Of a stretch of DNA of 64,000 nucleotides, positions 61,005-64,000 are shown piece by piece. Positions within the stretch are counted from its first letter, which is position 1, and the number at the start of each line of letters is the position of its first letter. The position numbers were made by a program, and so were the translations under genes. Location of the stretch: assembly GCA_024867545.1 (NCBI GenBank), contig JANFNE010000026.1, forward strand, positions 310,001 to 374,000. Direction: 5' to 3'. The stretch comes from Phytopythium helicoides (taxonomy: Eukaryota > Oomycota > Peronosporomycetes > Pythiales > Pythiaceae). Below the pieces are notes generated by a model. The model was given only the letters and a program-made list of their open reading frames with translations. It ran no database searches and had not been told where the DNA came from.

Positions 61005-64000
61005 ATGGTGTCCAAGCTAGAGGAGCACTCCTCAGCTGGCACGCTCGACTCGCACCCGGACATCCGCCCCGTAGAGGATGCCCCCGCGCTGATCATCGAT
61101 GAGGACGATGATGCCGTCGCTCCGGAGACCGTGCTCAAGGCTCACGCCTCACACTACAGACTCCCGCGCTTCTCCTCGCGCCGCCGTGACAGTAGTGCAC
61201 GAACGTCTGGCCGCCCTCGGCCCATGCAGCGTATTGGCAGCATGTTCCCTGAGGCAAAGACTCTCACAGAAGAAGACCTCTCCAGCGCAGACGCACTCAT
61301 GGCCGATGGCGTCTTCACACTCAACTCCACGCTCTCCTCCGTCATCGAAGGCGCGCTCGGTAAACCCATCCCAGGCATGGAGGTTCGCTTCCACAACCTC
61401 GAACTCTCGGCGCGGGTCCCCGGTGTCGAGGCAGGCACGCTCGAGGTGCCAACGCTATGGTCGCAGGTCAAGCAGGGTCTCATGAGCTGTGGACCAGGCA
61501 AGTCACCACTCGTGACCAAACCCATCCTGCGCGGCGTCACGGGAGTGTTCAAACCCGGTCGCATCACGCTCGTGCTAGGTCAGCCCGGTTCCGGCAAGTC
61601 GTCGCTCATGAAGGTGCTGTCGAACCGTTTCCACATGGCCAAGAACATCTCGTTCAGTGGCGACGTGCACTACAACCGCCTCTCTCGCGAGGAGCTGCTC
61701 GCGTGCCTTCCTCGCTACATCGCGTACGTGAACCAGATCGACAAGCACTACCCGCGTCTGACTGTGCTCGAGACGTTCAAGTTCGCACACGAGTGCTGTG
61801 GTGGTGAGGGACTTGAGCCGTGGGCCGTCGAGGCACTCAAGAACTGTACGCCGGAGCAGCACGAGTATGCTTTGAAGGTGGCGAATGCGTTCCACGAGCA
61901 TGCTCCGGAACTGACGGTGAAGAAGCTCGGTCTGGACAACTGCAAGGACACGATCGTGGGTGACGCCGTTCTTCGTGGTGTGTCTGGTGGAGAGCGTAAG
62001 CGTGTGACGACGGGCGAAATGATGTTCGGTCAGAAGCGCGTGCAGCTTCTGGACGAGATCAGTACGGGTCTCGACTCTGCTGCAACGTTCGATATTGTCA
62101 AGTCGATGAAGAGTGCGGCTCGCAACTTCAACACGACGGTGGTGATCTCTCTGTTGCAGCCATCTCCCGAGGTGTTCGAGCTGTTCGACGATGTGCTGAT
62201 CATGAACGACGGTACCATCATGTACCACGGCGAACGCGAGAAGGCTGTGCCGTACTTCGAGTCACTCGGCTTCCACTGTCCTCCTCGCAAGGATGTGGCT
62301 GATTTCCTGTTGGACCTTGGCACGAACAAGCAGGGTGCGTACGTGACTCCTGAGGCTGCGATGTCTCCATCTGGAGTTCCTGTGCGTCCTGCTGAGTTTG
62401 CGGAGAAGTTTTGTGCGTCGGACATCTTCCAGGAGACGCTTCGCCATCTGGAAGAGCCTCTACTTGCGAATGAAACCCAGGAAAAGCTGGTTCTGGAGCG
62501 TTCGCCCTTCCGCCAGACGTTTGCACAAGATTTTACCACGCTTCTGAGACGTCAGACGACGTTGACATTGCGCAACAAGCCTTACCTTGTCGGACGCGCA
62601 GTCATGAACATCGTTATCGGTTTGCTATACGGCACGACTTTCTGGCAGATGAACGACGCCAACAGCCAGCTCATTCTTGGTCTGCTGTTCTCGTGCGCTG
62701 TCTTCCTCTCACTTAGCCAGGCGTCTCAAGTCCCTACCTTCTTGGAAGAGCGTGAAGTATTCTACAAGCAGCGTGGTGCAAACTTCTTCCGGACTGCCCC
62801 ATACGTTCTCGCTTCATCGATTACGCAGATTCCAGTCGCAGTCATCGAAACCATTGTGTTCGGTTCCATCGTGTACTGGATGGGTGGATATGTGGACGAA
62901 GTCGCTCGATTCTTTGTCTTTCTGGTAACTCTGTTCTTCTGCCAGATGTGGTTCACAAGCTTCTTCTTCTGTATCTCGGCTACATCTCCCAACCTCACGA
63001 TCGCCCAACCAGTCATGATGGTTTGCGTCCTCTTCTTCCTGCTCTTTGGAGGTTTCATGATCACCAAGGACGGCATTCCGGACTACCTGATTTGGGTGTA
63101 TTGGATTGATCCTCTTGCGTGGTGTATTCGTGCTCTCAGTATCAACCAGTACAACGCGTCGAAGTTCGATGTGTGTGTCTACAATGGCATCGACTACTGC
63201 ACCAACTATGGAATGACTGTCGGCAACTACAGCCTCGAGACTTTCAACATCAAGACTGAGACCGTTTGGATCTACTACGCCTGGATCTACTTCATTGCCG
63301 GCTACTTCATCTTCGTGTTCGCGTCTTACGTGATGCTTGAGTTCCACCGTTACGAGAGCCCGGAAGATGTCGTCATGGTCGTTGGAGAGGAGGAGGAGGA
63401 TTCAGTATACAAAATGATGCCAGAAACCCCAAAGAAGCGAGCTGACGACGACAACGATGCCGTCATTCTTATCAACGACGAAGGAGATCTGTCCAGCGAA
63501 ATCATGTCAACAGTTCCGGTTGACGAGAGTGGACGTGGAGTCATCCCTGTCACCCTCGCCTTCCACGATCTCTGGTACTCCGTTCCGCTTCCTGGAAGCG
63601 AGACGAACGAGGAGATTGATTTGCTCAAGGGTGTGTCCGGCTTCGCTCTCCCTGGCACGATGACTGCGCTCATGGGATCCTCCGGTGCAGGCAAGACCAC
63701 GTTGATGGACGTCATCGCCGGACGCAAGACTGGAGGACGCATTCGCGGAAAGATTCTTCTCAACGGCTACCCTGCGACGGACCTCGCTGTGCGTCGATGC
63801 ACTGGTTACTGCGAGCAGATGGATATTCACTCGGACTCGGCCACTGTTCGTGAGGCTCTGACGTTCTCGGCTTTCCTCCGTCAGGATGCTCGTGTTTCTG
63901 ATGCTGACAAATTTGCTTCGGTGCAAGAGTGTATCGATCTGCTCGAGCTCGGACCTATTGCTGACAAGATCATTCGTGGATCATCGACTGAGCAGATGAA
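61005..64000 (+). CDS. Full-size PDR-type ABC transporter (ABCG), copy 2 (3' end beyond window)
   Basis: Open from ATG 61005 to the window edge, 998 codons and two bases. From residue ~27 (DDDAVAPETVLKAHASHYRLPRF) it is almost identical to copy 1 through NBD1. It then diverges from about 62,445 (RHLEEPLLANETQEK in place of RYLERPVDASQDDQN), becomes nearly identical again over TMD1 (about 62,940-63,200), diverges in the acidic linker, and is again near-identical through NBD2. Walker A, signature and Walker B of NBD1 and Walker A of NBD2 (GSSGAGKTT) are intact. The first ~26 residues are unique. The role is as for copy 1: membrane efflux of hydrophobic compounds. Confidence 0.92.
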   Translation, partial: MVSKLEEHSSAGTLDSHPDIRPVEDAPALIIDEDDDAVAPETVLKAHASHYRLPRFSSRRRDSSARTSGRPRPMQRIGSMFPEAKTLTEEDLSSADALMADGVFTLNSTLSSVIEGALGKPIPGMEVRFHNLELSARVPGVEAGTLEVPTLWSQVKQGLMSCGPGKSPLVTKPILRGVTGVFKPGRITLVLGQPGSGKSSLMKVLSNRFHMAKNISFSGDVHYNRLSREELLACLPRYIAYVNQIDKHYPRLTVLETFKFAHECCGGEGLEPWAVEALKNCTPEQHEYALKVANAFHEHAPELTVKKLGLDNCKDTIVGDAVLRGVSGGERKRVTTGEMMFGQKRVQLLDEISTGLDSAATFDIVKSMKSAARNFNTTVVISLLQPSPEVFELFDDVLIMNDGTIMYHGEREKAVPYFESLGFHCPPRKDVADFLLDLGTNKQGAYVTPEAAMSPSGVPVRPAEFAEKFCASDIFQETLRHLEEPLLANETQEKLVLERSPFRQTFAQDFTTLLRRQTTLTLRNKPYLVGRAVMNIVIGLLYGTTFWQMNDANSQLILGLLFSCAVFLSLSQASQVPTFLEEREVFYKQRGANFFRTAPYVLASSITQIPVAVIETIVFGSIVYWMGGYVDEVARFFVFLVTLFFCQMWFTSFFFCISATSPNLTIAQPVMMVCVLFFLLFGGFMITKDGIPDYLIWVYWIDPLAWCIRALSINQYNASKFDVCVYNGIDYCTNYGMTVGNYSLETFNIKTETVWIYYAWIYFIAGYFIFVFASYVMLEFHRYESPEDVVMVVGEEEEDSVYKMMPETPKKRADDDNDAVILINDEGDLSSEIMSTVPVDESGRGVIPVTLAFHDLWYSVPLPGSETNEEIDLLKGVSGFALPGTMTALMGSSGAGKTTLMDVIAGRKTGGRIRGKILLNGYPATDLAVRRCTGYCEQMDIHSDSATVREALTFSAFLRQDARVSDADKFASVQECIDLLELGPIADKIIRGSSTEQM

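Overview
The window reads as nuclear DNA from an oomycete, most likely a Phytophthora/Pythium-type organism. The grounds are many elicitin-like secreted proteins (a family known only from oomycetes), GC-rich coding sequence, short GT-AG introns of about 59-74 nt, closely packed genes on both strands, and matches to the oomycete initiator (Inr, consensus GCTCATTYYNCAWTTT) 50-75 nt upstream of several start codons. The species cannot be fixed from sequence alone.

Region 1 (1-26.5 kb) is dominated by elicitin-like genes. A two-domain gene (617-1429) and a one-domain gene (2426-2917) lie on the plus strand. Next come two single-copy minus-strand genes: a BAHD-type acyltransferase (3319-4707) and a fimbrin with EF-hand, four CH domains and a WPP-repeat linker (4985-7810). 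From about 8.2 to 26.485 kb there is a head-to-tail array of eight minus-strand elicitin-like genes. Five successive gene-to-gene intervals are 2,358, 2,357, 2,357, 2,357 and 2,357 bp and the units are nearly identical, so the amplification is recent. The 1.67-2.92 kb segment is an older inverted copy of the same unit, so the acyltransferase and fimbrin sit between inverted repeats.

Region 2 (27.5-39.7 kb) is a tandem plus-strand cluster of six membrane-anchored purple acid (metallo)phosphatases. Four share one intron position, one has a different intron and one has none.

Region 3 (39.8-46.3 kb) mixes secreted or GPI-anchored proteins (a 527-residue Cys-rich protein, a one-domain elicitin-like protein, a Cys-rich GPI protein and a LysM protein) with nuclear cap-binding protein CBP20. 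Region 4 (46.7-54.2 kb) holds housekeeping genes: a three-repeat Myb factor, an RPUSD1-like pseudouridine synthase carrying an internal HMG box, a ZMYND12-like TPR protein and an AAAP-type amino-acid transporter. Region 5 (55.7-64 kb) has two tandem full-size PDR/ABCG transporters; the second runs off the window.

Read together, much of the window encodes a cell-surface or secreted interface: elicitin-like and LysM proteins, surface phosphatases and drug-efflux pumps. It contains two gene families at different stages of tandem expansion. Five otherwise conserved genes carry single-base frame breaks, mostly +1 insertions. These are probably assembly indels, so the affected reading frames should be treated as provisional.
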